A DNA stretch of 64,000 nucleotides from an uncultured Chryseobacterium sp. (GTDB taxonomy: Bacteria > Bacteroidota > Bacteroidia > Flavobacteriales > Weeksellaceae), in the NCBI GenBank assembly GCA_913778275.1, contig CAJYWN010000005.1:124001-188000 (forward strand), read 5' to 3'. Made by a program: the position numbers and the translations under genes. Below the pieces are notes generated by a model, which was given only the letters and a program-made list of their open reading frames with translations, was not told the DNA's origin and did not search any database. Positions 45,730 through 53,286 of the stretch are shown one piece after another; position 1 is the stretch's first letter, and every line of letters begins with the position of its first letter.

Positions 45730-46473
45730 ATGATGAGAATAAAGTCAATATTGGTTTCTCAACCAGCGCCAAGTGAGTCGTCTCCGTACCTGGATATTGC
45801 AAAGAAGGAAAAGATAAAAATAGATTTCCGCCCTTTCATCCATGTAGAAGGAGTTGACAATAAAGAATTGAGAACACAGAAGATCGATCTTACGCAATAC
45901 ACCGGGATTATTTTCACGAGTAAGAATGCGATTGATCATTACTTCAGATTAGCAGAAGAGCTGCGTTTTGCAGTTCCGGATACCATGAGGTATATCTGCC
46001 AGTCGGAAGCAATTGCCAATTATCTTCAGAAACATATTGTATACAGAAAAAGAAAGATCAGCTTCGGGGAAAAAAACTTCTCGGATCTTCTTCCTTTATT
46101 CAAAAAATTCCCGACAGAGAAATATCTTTTACCTTCTTCGGATGTATTGAGCCCGGATATTGTGAAAACAATGGAAGCTTCTAATGTAGACTGGAAGCGA
46201 GCGATCATGTACCGAACGGTTTGCAGCGATCTTACGGATATCAATGTGAAAGATTATGATATGCTGATATTCTTCAGTCCACAGGGAATCAAGTCATTAC
46301 AGCAAAACTTCCCAAATTTCAAGCAGGAAGAAACAAAAATAGGCGTTTTCGGAACCACTACCCTTGCTGCCGCAGAAGAAGCAGGATTGAAAGTAGATCT
46401 TATGGCTCCTACAAAGGAAACTCCGTCTATGACCATGGCATTGGAAAAGTTTATTAAAGCTTTACATAAGTAA
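45730..46473 (+). CDS. hemD: Uroporphyrinogen-III synthase
   Basis: HemD closes the tetrapyrrole ring to form uroporphyrinogen III in haem synthesis. The 247-residue protein has the loose but recognisable pattern of this family: ILVSQPAP at the start, IIFTSKNAIDHYFRL, the hinge FSDLLPLFKKFP, and the C-terminal LIFFSPQGIKSL with GTTTLAAAEEAGLKVD. A second ATG one codon in is equally possible. It is coupled to the DUF4271 gene. Confidence 0.92.
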   Translation: MMRIKSILVSQPAPSESSPYLDIAKKEKIKIDFRPFIHVEGVDNKELRTQKIDLTQYTGIIFTSKNAIDHYFRLAEELRFAVPDTMRYICQSEAIANYLQKHIVYRKRKISFGEKNFSDLLPLFKKFPTEKYLLPSSDVLSPDIVKTMEASNVDWKRAIMYRTVCSDLTDINVKDYDMLIFFSPQGIKSLQQNFPNFKQEETKIGVFGTTTLAAAEEAGLKVDLMAPTKETPSMTMALEKFIKALHK

Positions 46474-46495
46474 GTTTTACTACAAAATATAAACT

Positions 46496-46530
46496 AACCG
46501 TCTTTTCATACAGGAAAGATGGTTTTTTTT
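46496..46530 (+). terminator. Terminator after hemD
   Basis: AACCGTCTTT/AAAGATGGTT stem with one wobble, 9-nt loop, eight T residues. Confidence 0.8.
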
Positions 46531-46534
46531 TAAC

Positions 46535-46542
46535 TAAATTTG
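46535..46542 (+). promoter_or_regulatory. -7 promoter box of the S9 peptidase gene
   Basis: TAAATTTG, 18 bases before the ATG at 46561 and 5 bases after the hemD terminator. Confidence 0.55.
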
Positions 46543-46560
46543 AACAAGAATTAATATTGA

Positions 46561-48606
46561 ATGGAAGCTCCAAAGGCAAAAAAAATAGAAAAAATCCTTG
46601 AAACACACGGTGATAAAAGAATTGACAATTATTTCTGGCTTAATGAAAGGGAAAACCCGGATGTTATACAATATCTTGAGGAAGAAAATGCCTATGCCGA
46701 TTTCTTAATGAAAGATACGGAACAGCTGCAGGAAGAACTTTTTGAAGAAATGAAAGCCCGCTATAAAAAAGACGATGAATCTTTACCCTATTTTTTCAAC
46801 GGGTACTGGTATATCGTTCGCTACGAAGAAGGTAAAGAATACCCTATTTTCTGCAGAAAACATCAAAGTTTAGATAACGACGAAGAGATTATTCTTGATG
46901 TTAATATTCTTGCGGAAGGGGAAAGCTATTTCGAGGTAGGAAGCGTTGCTGTTTCCCCGAATAACGAACTTGCTTCCTTTTCAACAGATCATGTAAGCCG
47001 CAGAATTTACAGCATCAATTTTAAAGATTTGAAAACAGGCGAAATTCTTCCGGATAAAATTGAAAATACTACCGGAAAAGCGGTTTGGGCTAATGATAAC
47101 AAACATGTGTTCTACATCAGAAAAGACGAAAGCCTCAGAGCTTTCCAGGTATACAGGCACAAACTGGGAACAGAAGCTTCAGAAGATGTTTTAATTTTCC
47201 ACGAAAAAGATGATACTTTTGATGTGAATGTTTTTAAGACAAAATCGTTAGAATATATTTTCATTGCAAGTTCCAGCACGATTTCTGATGAGCACCGGTT
47301 TATTCCGTCTGATAATGTTTTTGCGGAATGGACCATTATCCAGCCACGAATTGATGATCTGGAATACTCTGTAGAACATTACGAAGACGAGTTTTATATC
47401 ATCACCAATGCAGACGATGCTTTCAATTTTAAAATTGTAAAGACAAAGATTGACAACTGCGGAATGGAAAACTGGGTAGATGTGATTCCGCACCGCCCGG
47501 AAGTTCTTCTTGAAGGTTTTGAGATCTTCAAAAATTACCTGGTTCTTGAAGAAAGAGAACAAGGGCTACTGCAGATTAAAATCATTGATGAAAAGACTCA
47601 GGACTCGTATTATTTACCATTCTCAGATCCAACGTACACTGCTTATATCGGGGTAAATCTTGAATTTGATACGGAGGTTTTACGCTACGGCTATACTTCG
47701 CTAACACAACCTAGTTCAACTTACGAATACAATATGAAGGAAAAAACCACCGTTCTTCTGAAACAGCAGGAAGTGTTGGGTGGAAAATTCTCTGCTGAAA
47801 ATTATATTTCAGAACGAATCTGGGCAGACTCAAGAGACGGGGAAACTAAAGTTCCGATTTCTTTGGTTTACCATAAAGACACTAAAAAATCTCCTGATAC
47901 GCCATTGCTTCTGTACGGTTACGGAAGTTACGGACACACCGTAGATGCAAGCTTTTCCAACGTAAGATTATCCATTCTGGACAGAGGCTTCATCTATGCC
48001 ATCGCCCATATCAGAGGTGGAGAATATCTTGGCAGAGAGTGGTACGAAGACGGGAAAATGCTTGCCAAGAAGAATACTTTTTTTGACTTTATTGATGCGG
48101 CAAAGTTCTTAATTAAAGAAAATCATACCTCATCGAAACATTTATATGCAATGGGTGGAAGCGCAGGCGGGTTATTGGTAGGTGCCGTAATGAATTACGA
48201 ACCATCTTTATTTAATGGGATTGTAGCGCAGGTTCCTTTTGTAGATGTGGTGACAACCATGCTGGACGAAACTATTCCTTTAACAACAGGGGAGTACGAC
48301 GAGTGGGGAAATCCAAATGATGAAGAATATTATCACTACATGAAAGAATATTCGCCTTACGACAATGTAGAAGCAAAAGAATATCCGAACGTACTAATTA
48401 CAACCGGTCTGCACGATTCTCAGGTACAGTATTGGGAGCCTGCAAAATGGACCGCCAAGTTACGGGAGCTGAAAACCGATAACAACATTCTCATCTTCAA
48501 AACCGATATGAGCGCTGGACACGGTGGGGCAAGCGGAAGATTTGAATCTTTAAAGGAAGATGCACTGGAATATGCGTTTTTATTAAAATTAGAAAACAAA
48601 AAATGA
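46561..48606 (+). CDS. S9 family prolyl oligopeptidase, oligopeptidase B-like
   Basis: A 681-residue serine peptidase of cytoplasmic type without signal peptide. The N-terminal beta-propeller spans about 70-400. The hydrolase domain has the catalytic Ser in GGSAGGLLVGAVMN, the Asp region LITTGLHDSQVQYWEP and the His in MSAGHGGASGRF. This set matches oligopeptidase B, which cuts small peptides after basic residues. The stop codon overlaps the next start (ATGA at 48603-48606). Confidence 0.93.
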   Translation: MEAPKAKKIEKILETHGDKRIDNYFWLNERENPDVIQYLEEENAYADFLMKDTEQLQEELFEEMKARYKKDDESLPYFFNGYWYIVRYEEGKEYPIFCRKHQSLDNDEEIILDVNILAEGESYFEVGSVAVSPNNELASFSTDHVSRRIYSINFKDLKTGEILPDKIENTTGKAVWANDNKHVFYIRKDESLRAFQVYRHKLGTEASEDVLIFHEKDDTFDVNVFKTKSLEYIFIASSSTISDEHRFIPSDNVFAEWTIIQPRIDDLEYSVEHYEDEFYIITNADDAFNFKIVKTKIDNCGMENWVDVIPHRPEVLLEGFEIFKNYLVLEEREQGLLQIKIIDEKTQDSYYLPFSDPTYTAYIGVNLEFDTEVLRYGYTSLTQPSSTYEYNMKEKTTVLLKQQEVLGGKFSAENYISERIWADSRDGETKVPISLVYHKDTKKSPDTPLLLYGYGSYGHTVDASFSNVRLSILDRGFIYAIAHIRGGEYLGREWYEDGKMLAKKNTFFDFIDAAKFLIKENHTSSKHLYAMGGSAGGLLVGAVMNYEPSLFNGIVAQVPFVDVVTTMLDETIPLTTGEYDEWGNPNDEEYYHYMKEYSPYDNVEAKEYPNVLITTGLHDSQVQYWEPAKWTAKLRELKTDNNILIFKTDMSAGHGGASGRFESLKEDALEYAFLLKLENKK

Positions 48607-48953
48607 TTAACGAAGCAGAATACTGGCAAAAGATAGAACAATTTTTCGTTGAAAATTTTGATACGGAAAAAAATGCACCGATAGAAACGTATCTGTTCCT
48701 GATAGGACTTCAGGAACTGGGCAGCGGGCAGCAGAAATACACAAAAGATGATAAGGTAAATCTCATTCACATCGCCGTATGCAGATTGCTTGAGCCTTTC
48801 GGGTATTACAAATTTTCTCATTACGATGATGACGGCTATCCGCACTTTGAAAAACTGGAAGATCTTCCCGAACTGAAACCTAATGAACAGCAGCTTTTAA
48901 TGAAAAAAGCAATCATCCAATATTTTCAGGATGAAGAAATTATTGAACTTTAA
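48603..48953 (+). CDS. Small conserved-looking protein coupled to the S9 peptidase
   Basis: A 116-residue acidic cytoplasmic protein that starts in the ATGA overlap with the peptidase. No domain is recognised. It is rich in aromatic and acidic residues (YYKFSHYDDDGYPHFEKLEDLPEL, shown only in part as FSHYDDDGYPHF) with a helical C-terminus. The strict coupling suggests a real gene. A hairpin terminator follows. Confidence 0.72.
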   Translation: MINEAEYWQKIEQFFVENFDTEKNAPIETYLFLIGLQELGSGQQKYTKDDKVNLIHIAVCRLLEPFGYYKFSHYDDDGYPHFEKLEDLPELKPNEQQLLMKKAIIQYFQDEEIIEL

Positions 48954-48960
48954 ATGGAAT

Positions 48961-48996
48961 AAAAAATGGAGAGTAGGTATTTACTTTCCATTTTTT
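48961..48996 (+). terminator. Terminator after the S9 peptidase operon
   Basis: A 15-bp stem with one wobble (48961-48975 with 48982-48996), 6-nt loop and terminal T run. Confidence 0.85.
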
Positions 48997-49008
48997 ATTT
49001 TATGTTTT

Positions 49009-49065
49009 GGCTAAAGCCCTGAATTGTTGGGTATAGAAACGGGCTTTAGCCCGTTCCTATTGATA
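49009..49065 (+). repeat. Dispersed twin-palindrome repeat, copy B
   Basis: GGCTAAAGCC (49009-49018) and AACGGGCTTTAGCCCGTT (49038-49055), the second followed by CCTATTGATA. Same layout as copy A. Confidence 0.85.
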
Positions 49066-49090
49066 GTATAAATATTCTTACTGTGCAGAT

Positions 49091-49579
49091 TTATTGACTT
49101 AAAATTTCTTCTAATTGATCTAAACCTGCCTTGAAGCCTTGTTCAAATCCCATTTCCAAAATTTGATTCATCGCTTTCTCAGATGCAAAATGAATATTGA
49201 CTGTTACTTTCGTACCCTCTTCCACTCCTGTAAAGCCAAACAGCCATTTTGCCTCCGGAAAATCAGGATTTGCAGTTCCGTTTTCATCACAAAAAGAATC
49301 TGTTCCGTCAAAACTCCGGTGTTCTGTTATTTCTCCGTATTTCACCTGAGCATAATGTCTTTCACCTTCTGGTCCGACCATTGAATACAGCCATGTTCCT
49401 CCCTTTTTAAATTCCTGGCTTTTGGTTTCACACTTCCAGGGTTTCGGGGCCCACCATAGATCAAGCAATTCGGATTTTGTAAAATAGTCCCAGACTTTGG
49501 AAGCATCGGCGTTGTAAATTTTCATAACATATACACTGGCCGAATCTGCATCCTGGTTAAAAATGATTTCAGATTTCAT
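49091..49579 (-). CDS. SRPBCC (AHSA1-type) domain protein
   Basis: A 162-residue protein of the START-like fold. It has YNADASKVWDYFTKSELLDLWWAP near the N-terminus, GGTWLYSMVGPEG in the middle and a long C-terminal helix MNQILEMGFEQGFKAGLDQLEEIL, as in AHSA1-like proteins (motifs listed in pieces). These bind small hydrophobic ligands or act as chaperone partners. No specific role can be given. Confidence 0.88.
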   Translation of the reverse strand: MKSEIIFNQDADSASVYVMKIYNADASKVWDYFTKSELLDLWWAPKPWKCETKSQEFKKGGTWLYSMVGPEGERHYAQVKYGEITEHRSFDGTDSFCDENGTANPDFPEAKWLFGFTGVEEGTKVTVNIHFASEKAMNQILEMGFEQGFKAGLDQLEEILSQ

Positions 49580-49760
49580 ATTAATAATTTATTTACACAA
49601 ATCTACTTTTTTATTTAATGAAAGCTCTTTTCCTATGACAAGGAATTAAAAATTTATAAATAAATGTTAAAAAACATATTTTTAAGAAAAATTACACAAT
49701 TTTTTGGCTCGTTTTTTGTTCATCAAGTCATAAAATAATTAATTTTAACATTCTGTTTTT

Positions 49761-49768
49761 TAAATTTG
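49761..49768 (+). promoter_or_regulatory. -7 promoter box of the histidine kinase gene
   Basis: TAAATTTG, 7 bases before the ATG at 49776, giving a very short leader. Confidence 0.55.
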
Positions 49769-49775
49769 CTAAGTA

Positions 49776-51323
49776 ATGAATAATAAATTCATCCCAATAA
49801 TATCGGTGTTTATGACGATTTCACTGATTGTGTTCGTCACGCTCCAGTTTTATTGGCTGAAACGTTATTATGGTGCGCTGGACCAGGATTTTTCTTCTAA
49901 GGTCTATTCTGCATTAGAAAATACATCCAAAATCATTGGCGAGGCTGAAGTGGATAAATACCTGAATGTAGAAAACAAAGATTTCAGGAATACTGTTCTT
50001 GCTAATAACAATCAGCCTTCCTTAACCACGATACAGCAGGTAAAGGATTCGGGAACACAAAGACAGATTGTTTATTCAAAAAATATTATTGAAAAAAATC
50101 AGCTGCCGATTTCGCCAAAAGGTGACTCACTGAACCTTACAACATTGTATTCTGATGAAGCATCTTACAAAATAAAAAGAGACACTACGAGCCGTGAGCT
50201 TCTCACCGCAGATATCAACCGGGATATTGAAAACGGTGATTATGCCATGAAAGAATTTGTAAAAGTAAACGGTAACAATCTGCCAATTACCAAGAGATTA
50301 GACGAAAAAACCCTGGATTCCGTGATTACAAAAGAATTAAGAATAAGGGGAATTTCGGCAACTTTCGGATATGGGATTACGGATAAAAATAACAAGCTGA
50401 CCAACGTTGTCAACAAACTATACAGAGAAAAGAAAGACAACAATACATACAGCTATCCCCTGTTTACAGATTCAAAAGAAAGAACATTATATACGCTGGC
50501 TTTGGTTTTTCCTAAAAAAGAATATTCTCTGGCAATGAACAACTGGCCGATGCTGCTGGGAACCTTCCTGTCATTGCTTACGATTCTGGGAATTTATATT
50601 ATTTCCATCAATTACATGATGAGACAGAAAAAGCTTGCCGAAGTAAAAACGGATTTCATCAACAACATGTCTCATGAATTTAAAACGCCGCTGGCAACGA
50701 TTTCCGTTGCTACCGACTCTCTGGCAAATGATAAAATTGCAACCAATCCTGATAAGGTAAAATATTACTCCGAACTGATAAAACAAGAAAACCTGAGGAT
50801 GAAAAAACAGGTTGAGAATGTTTTGAACATGTCCAAGCTTGAACGAAATGAAGTAAAGTTATTCTTAAAAGAAACCAACGTAAGAGAGCTGATTAAAAAA
50901 ACAACAGAATCTTTTAACCTCATTGTACAGCAAAGAAACGGAACTCTTACTCAGGAATTCAATGCCACGCAGTACAATTTTAAAATTGATGAATTTCATA
51001 TCTCCAACATGCTGGTAAACCTTCTGGACAATGCCAATAAATATTCTCCGGAAGCACCGGAAATTTCTATAAAAACAAGAAATGAAGGACATTTCTACGT
51101 AATCGAAGTTTCGGATAAGGGAATGGGCATGGAAACACAGAATAAAACGAAAATTTTCGAAAAATTCTTTAGAGAAGAAACCGGAAATATTCATAATGTA
51201 AAAGGTCAGGGACTAGGACTTTCCTACGTAAAAAAAATTGTAGAACTTCATAAAGGTCAGATTCTGGTAGATTCCTATAAAGGAAAAGGAAGTACATTTA
51301 CCATCAAGCTGCCGATGAGCTAA
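49776..51323 (+). CDS. Membrane sensor histidine kinase, RprX-like
   Basis: A 515-residue kinase with two membrane helices (about 7-28 and 257-278) framing a periplasmic sensor domain of about 230 residues. The transmitter has the H-box FINNMSHEFKTPL, the N-box NLLDNANKYSP, the G1 box SDKGMGM and G2 box KGQGLGLSYVKKI. The response regulator begins 89 bases downstream. The pair resembles Bacteroides RprX/RprY. The signal is unknown. Confidence 0.92.
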   Translation: MNNKFIPIISVFMTISLIVFVTLQFYWLKRYYGALDQDFSSKVYSALENTSKIIGEAEVDKYLNVENKDFRNTVLANNNQPSLTTIQQVKDSGTQRQIVYSKNIIEKNQLPISPKGDSLNLTTLYSDEASYKIKRDTTSRELLTADINRDIENGDYAMKEFVKVNGNNLPITKRLDEKTLDSVITKELRIRGISATFGYGITDKNNKLTNVVNKLYREKKDNNTYSYPLFTDSKERTLYTLALVFPKKEYSLAMNNWPMLLGTFLSLLTILGIYIISINYMMRQKKLAEVKTDFINNMSHEFKTPLATISVATDSLANDKIATNPDKVKYYSELIKQENLRMKKQVENVLNMSKLERNEVKLFLKETNVRELIKKTTESFNLIVQQRNGTLTQEFNATQYNFKIDEFHISNMLVNLLDNANKYSPEAPEISIKTRNEGHFYVIEVSDKGMGMETQNKTKIFEKFFREETGNIHNVKGQGLGLSYVKKIVELHKGQILVDSYKGKGSTFTIKLPMS

Positions 51324-51412
51324 AATAAAATAAGATCAACCAAATAAACAAAATATAAGAAGGAGAGAGTGACATGTTCATTCTAGTTATTAATTATTAA
51401 TAAGTCAAAACT

Positions 51413-52099
51413 ATGAGCAACAGAATATTATTAGTAGAAGACGATCAGAGTTTCGGAGCAGTACTGAAGGATTATTTAACCATCAATAACTTTGAAGTTA
51501 CTCTGGCCACAGATGGAGAGCAGGGACTGAAAGAATTCACGGAAAATGAATTCGATATCTGTATTTTCGATGTGATGATGCCGAAAAAAGACGGTTTTTC
51601 GTTAGCTGAAGATGTGAAGAAAATTGATAAAAACACACCGATCATCTTTCTGACAGCGAGAAATATGAGAGAAGACATCCTGAAAGGATACCAATTGGGA
51701 GCGGATGATTATATTACAAAACCTTTCGACACAGAACTTCTTTTGTACAAAATAAAAGCAATTCTTCAGAGAAGTTCTACGCTTGAAAATGAAGAGCAGG
51801 AACAGTTCAAAATCAGCAATATTTTCTTTGATTCTATGCTGAGACAGCTCAGAGTAGGGGATAACGAATACAAGCTTTCCCCTAAAGAAAATGAGCTGCT
51901 GAAACTTCTCTGCATTCACAGAAATGATTTTATGCCGAGAGATCTTGCGCTAAGAAAAATCTGGAAGAAAGAAAACTACTTCACTGCAAGAAGTATGGAT
52001 GTTTACATTGCAAAGCTGCGTAAACTGCTGAAAGATGATGCAGGATTGGAAATCATTAACGTTCACGGTGAAGGATTTAGGCTTTTGGTTAAGAATTAA
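51413..52099 (+). CDS. OmpR-type response regulator, RprY-like
   Basis: A 228-residue regulator. The receiver has acidic residues in LLVEDDQ, the phosphorylated Asp53 in IFDVMMPKKDG and the conserved Lys in DYITKPFD. The C-terminal winged helix (about 130-228) has LSPKENELLKLL and MDVYIAKLRKLL. It is the partner of the kinase upstream. Targets cannot be told; the metal-type genes that follow are candidates only by position. Confidence 0.94.
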   Translation: MSNRILLVEDDQSFGAVLKDYLTINNFEVTLATDGEQGLKEFTENEFDICIFDVMMPKKDGFSLAEDVKKIDKNTPIIFLTARNMREDILKGYQLGADDYITKPFDTELLLYKIKAILQRSSTLENEEQEQFKISNIFFDSMLRQLRVGDNEYKLSPKENELLKLLCIHRNDFMPRDLALRKIWKKENYFTARSMDVYIAKLRKLLKDDAGLEIINVHGEGFRLLVKN

Positions 52100-52122
52100 T
52101 GACAAAATCCCAATGACAAATA

Positions 52123-52160
52123 AAAATTAGCAAAACAATTCAAAATGTTTTGCTAATTTT
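52123..52160 (+). terminator. 14-bp hairpin after the response regulator, overlapping the next promoter
   Basis: Perfect 14-bp inverted repeat (52123-52136 and 52147-52160) with a 10-nt loop, then GTTTTTA. Its right arm contains the -7 box TAATTTTG of the next gene. Confidence 0.78.
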
Positions 52161-52161
52161 G
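52154..52161 (+). promoter_or_regulatory. -7 promoter box of the HX4HXC lipoprotein gene
   Basis: TAATTTTG, 7 bases before the ATG at 52169. It overlaps the terminator hairpin arm. Confidence 0.55.
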
Positions 52162-52168
52162 TTTTTAT

Positions 52169-52792
52169 ATGAAGAATACAATTTTGGGCTTATTTGCCAT
52201 TGCTATAGTAACTGTTTCCTGTAAAAAAGACGAAAGAGCCACTTATATCAAGGAAGAGGCCGGCGTTCAGCAGCCAGCCGTTGCCGTAAATCAGGCTCCT
52301 AAAGCTTCACTGTTGGATCAGGCAGGAATTCAGCCCGCGCAAAATCCTTCCGCAGCAGCGGTTACAGCACCCGGAATGAATCCACCGCACGGACAGCCGG
52401 GCCACAGATGCGACATCCCCGTAGGACAGCCTCTGAACAGCAAGCCTGTGCAGACTGCTTCAGCAACACCGAATCAGGCACAAACCATCCAGATCGATCC
52501 AAATTCTTTACAACCCGGAAAATTTTCAGTAGAAAAAGGAAAAGCTAAAAATATTAAAACAGCACCCGGAATGAATCCACCTCACGGTGAGCCCGGTCAC
52601 AGATGTGATATTCCTGTTGGACAGCCTTTAAACAGCAAGCCTGCACCACAACCGGTACAGCAGAATATTGCCCAAAATACTCCGGCTCCTGCGCCAACTC
52701 CTACACCAACAGGCCCAAAACCGGCTTTAAACCCGGCACACGGAGAACCGTGGCATAACTGCAGCGTAAAAGTTGGTGATCCTTTACCATAA
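52169..52792 (+). CDS. Lipoprotein with three HX4HXC repeats
   Basis: A 207-residue protein with a signal ending at Cys18. The residues after it, KKDER, fit the K-(D/E)2 surface-export signal described for flavobacterial lipoproteins. The rest is Pro/Ala/Gln-rich linker around three copies of NPxHGxPxHxC: His74/His79/Cys81, His139/His144/Cys146 and His191/His196/Cys198. The first two copies extend through DIPVGQPLNSKP and are nearly identical; the third is diverged (VKVGDPLP). I know no named domain for it. The regular His-His-Cys spacing suggests metal or haem binding. The next two genes are Cys-rich and metal-type, which supports this by context only. Confidence 0.82.
   Translation: MKNTILGLFAIAIVTVSCKKDERATYIKEEAGVQQPAVAVNQAPKASLLDQAGIQPAQNPSAAAVTAPGMNPPHGQPGHRCDIPVGQPLNSKPVQTASATPNQAQTIQIDPNSLQPGKFSVEKGKAKNIKTAPGMNPPHGEPGHRCDIPVGQPLNSKPAPQPVQQNIAQNTPAPAPTPTPTGPKPALNPAHGEPWHNCSVKVGDPLP
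52368..52462 (+). repeat. First coding repeat of the HX4HXC lipoprotein
   Basis: Encodes APGMNPPHGQPGHRCDIPVG and the following QPLNSKP. The same unit recurs at about 52562-52652; a shorter diverged unit lies at about 52724-52790. Confidence 0.85.
52562..52652 (+). repeat. Second coding repeat of the HX4HXC lipoprotein
   Basis: Same protein unit as the first, differing by one residue (Gln to Glu), but with many silent base changes, so the duplication is not recent or is under selection at the protein level. Confidence 0.85.
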
Positions 52793-52798
52793 TTTTTG

Positions 52799-52806
52799 TA
52801 TTTTTG
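52799..52806 (+). promoter_or_regulatory. -7 promoter box of the Cys-rich protein gene
   Basis: TATTTTTG, 5 bases before the ATG at 52812 and 6 bases after the previous stop. It supports the start at 52812 and a leaderless transcript. Confidence 0.6.
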
Positions 52807-52811
52807 CAGTG

Positions 52812-53180
52812 ATGAAAATCGTTCAGATCATAACAATTGTATTTTGCTTAGGAATTTTCCTGATTCCTAAAGACAATTTTTATGCTCAGAACATGCAGGA
52901 GGCATGCTGCAAAGAAGGTTCCGCAAAGTCTTGTTGCGAAAAGCAGAAGCATGAAAACTCTAAAGAAAACCACAGCAATAAACAGAAAAGTTCTTCATGC
53001 AATGACGATTGCTGCTCTTATTGCGCAACATGTTTCAGCTTTATAGAAACGCCTTTTTCCAGAAGCCTGAAACTTGATATTTCATACTACAAAGCCAACA
53101 AAAATTTACACTTTCAATATTCCGACCCTTATATTTCAGGACGTCTGAAGGAAATCTGGCAACCCCCAAAATTAGGTTAA
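52812..53180 (+). CDS. Small Cys-rich exported protein (DUF6660 / HYC_CC_PP-like)
   Basis: About 122 residues from 52812; an in-frame ATG at 52773 lies within the previous gene and upstream of the promoter box. A signal peptide (about 1-25) is followed by two Cys clusters, Cys32/33/41/42 and Cys63/67/68/71/74, separated by a Lys/His/Asn-rich linker. The end reads EIWQPPKLG. This pattern (Cys-Cys clusters and a terminal PPK) recalls small proteins found beside metal transport genes in Bacteroidota. A metal-binding role is inference. Confidence 0.7.
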   Translation: MKIVQIITIVFCLGIFLIPKDNFYAQNMQEACCKEGSAKSCCEKQKHENSKENHSNKQKSSSCNDDCCSYCATCFSFIETPFSRSLKLDISYYKANKNLHFQYSDPYISGRLKEIWQPPKLG

Positions 53181-53194
53181 TTAATTAGCAATAG

Positions 53195-53216
53195 AACCAA
53201 TGTATTGGTTTACCAA
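53195..53216. promoter_or_regulatory. Overlapping palindromes upstream of the HMA-TonB receptor
   Basis: AACCAAT-GT-ATTGGTT (53195-53210) overlaps TTGGT-TT-ACCAA (53205-53216). It could be a dimer-binding operator or part of an AT-rich dispersed repeat. It lies 70-90 bases before the receptor start. Confidence 0.35.
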
Positions 53217-53286
53217 CTTGAATTGAATGGTAAATTGTTACATTGTTAAATACTACATTAATTTAATTAATCTAAATCATTAAACA

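Noticed and set aside
52368..52652. Lipoprotein repeats as a CRISPR-like array
   Set aside because: The repeats are in frame, protein-coding and only two to three in number with unequal spacing.
53181..53286. Riboswitch before the HMA-TonB receptor
   Set aside because: Only short AT-rich palindromes are visible; no known aptamer core such as a cobalamin box.
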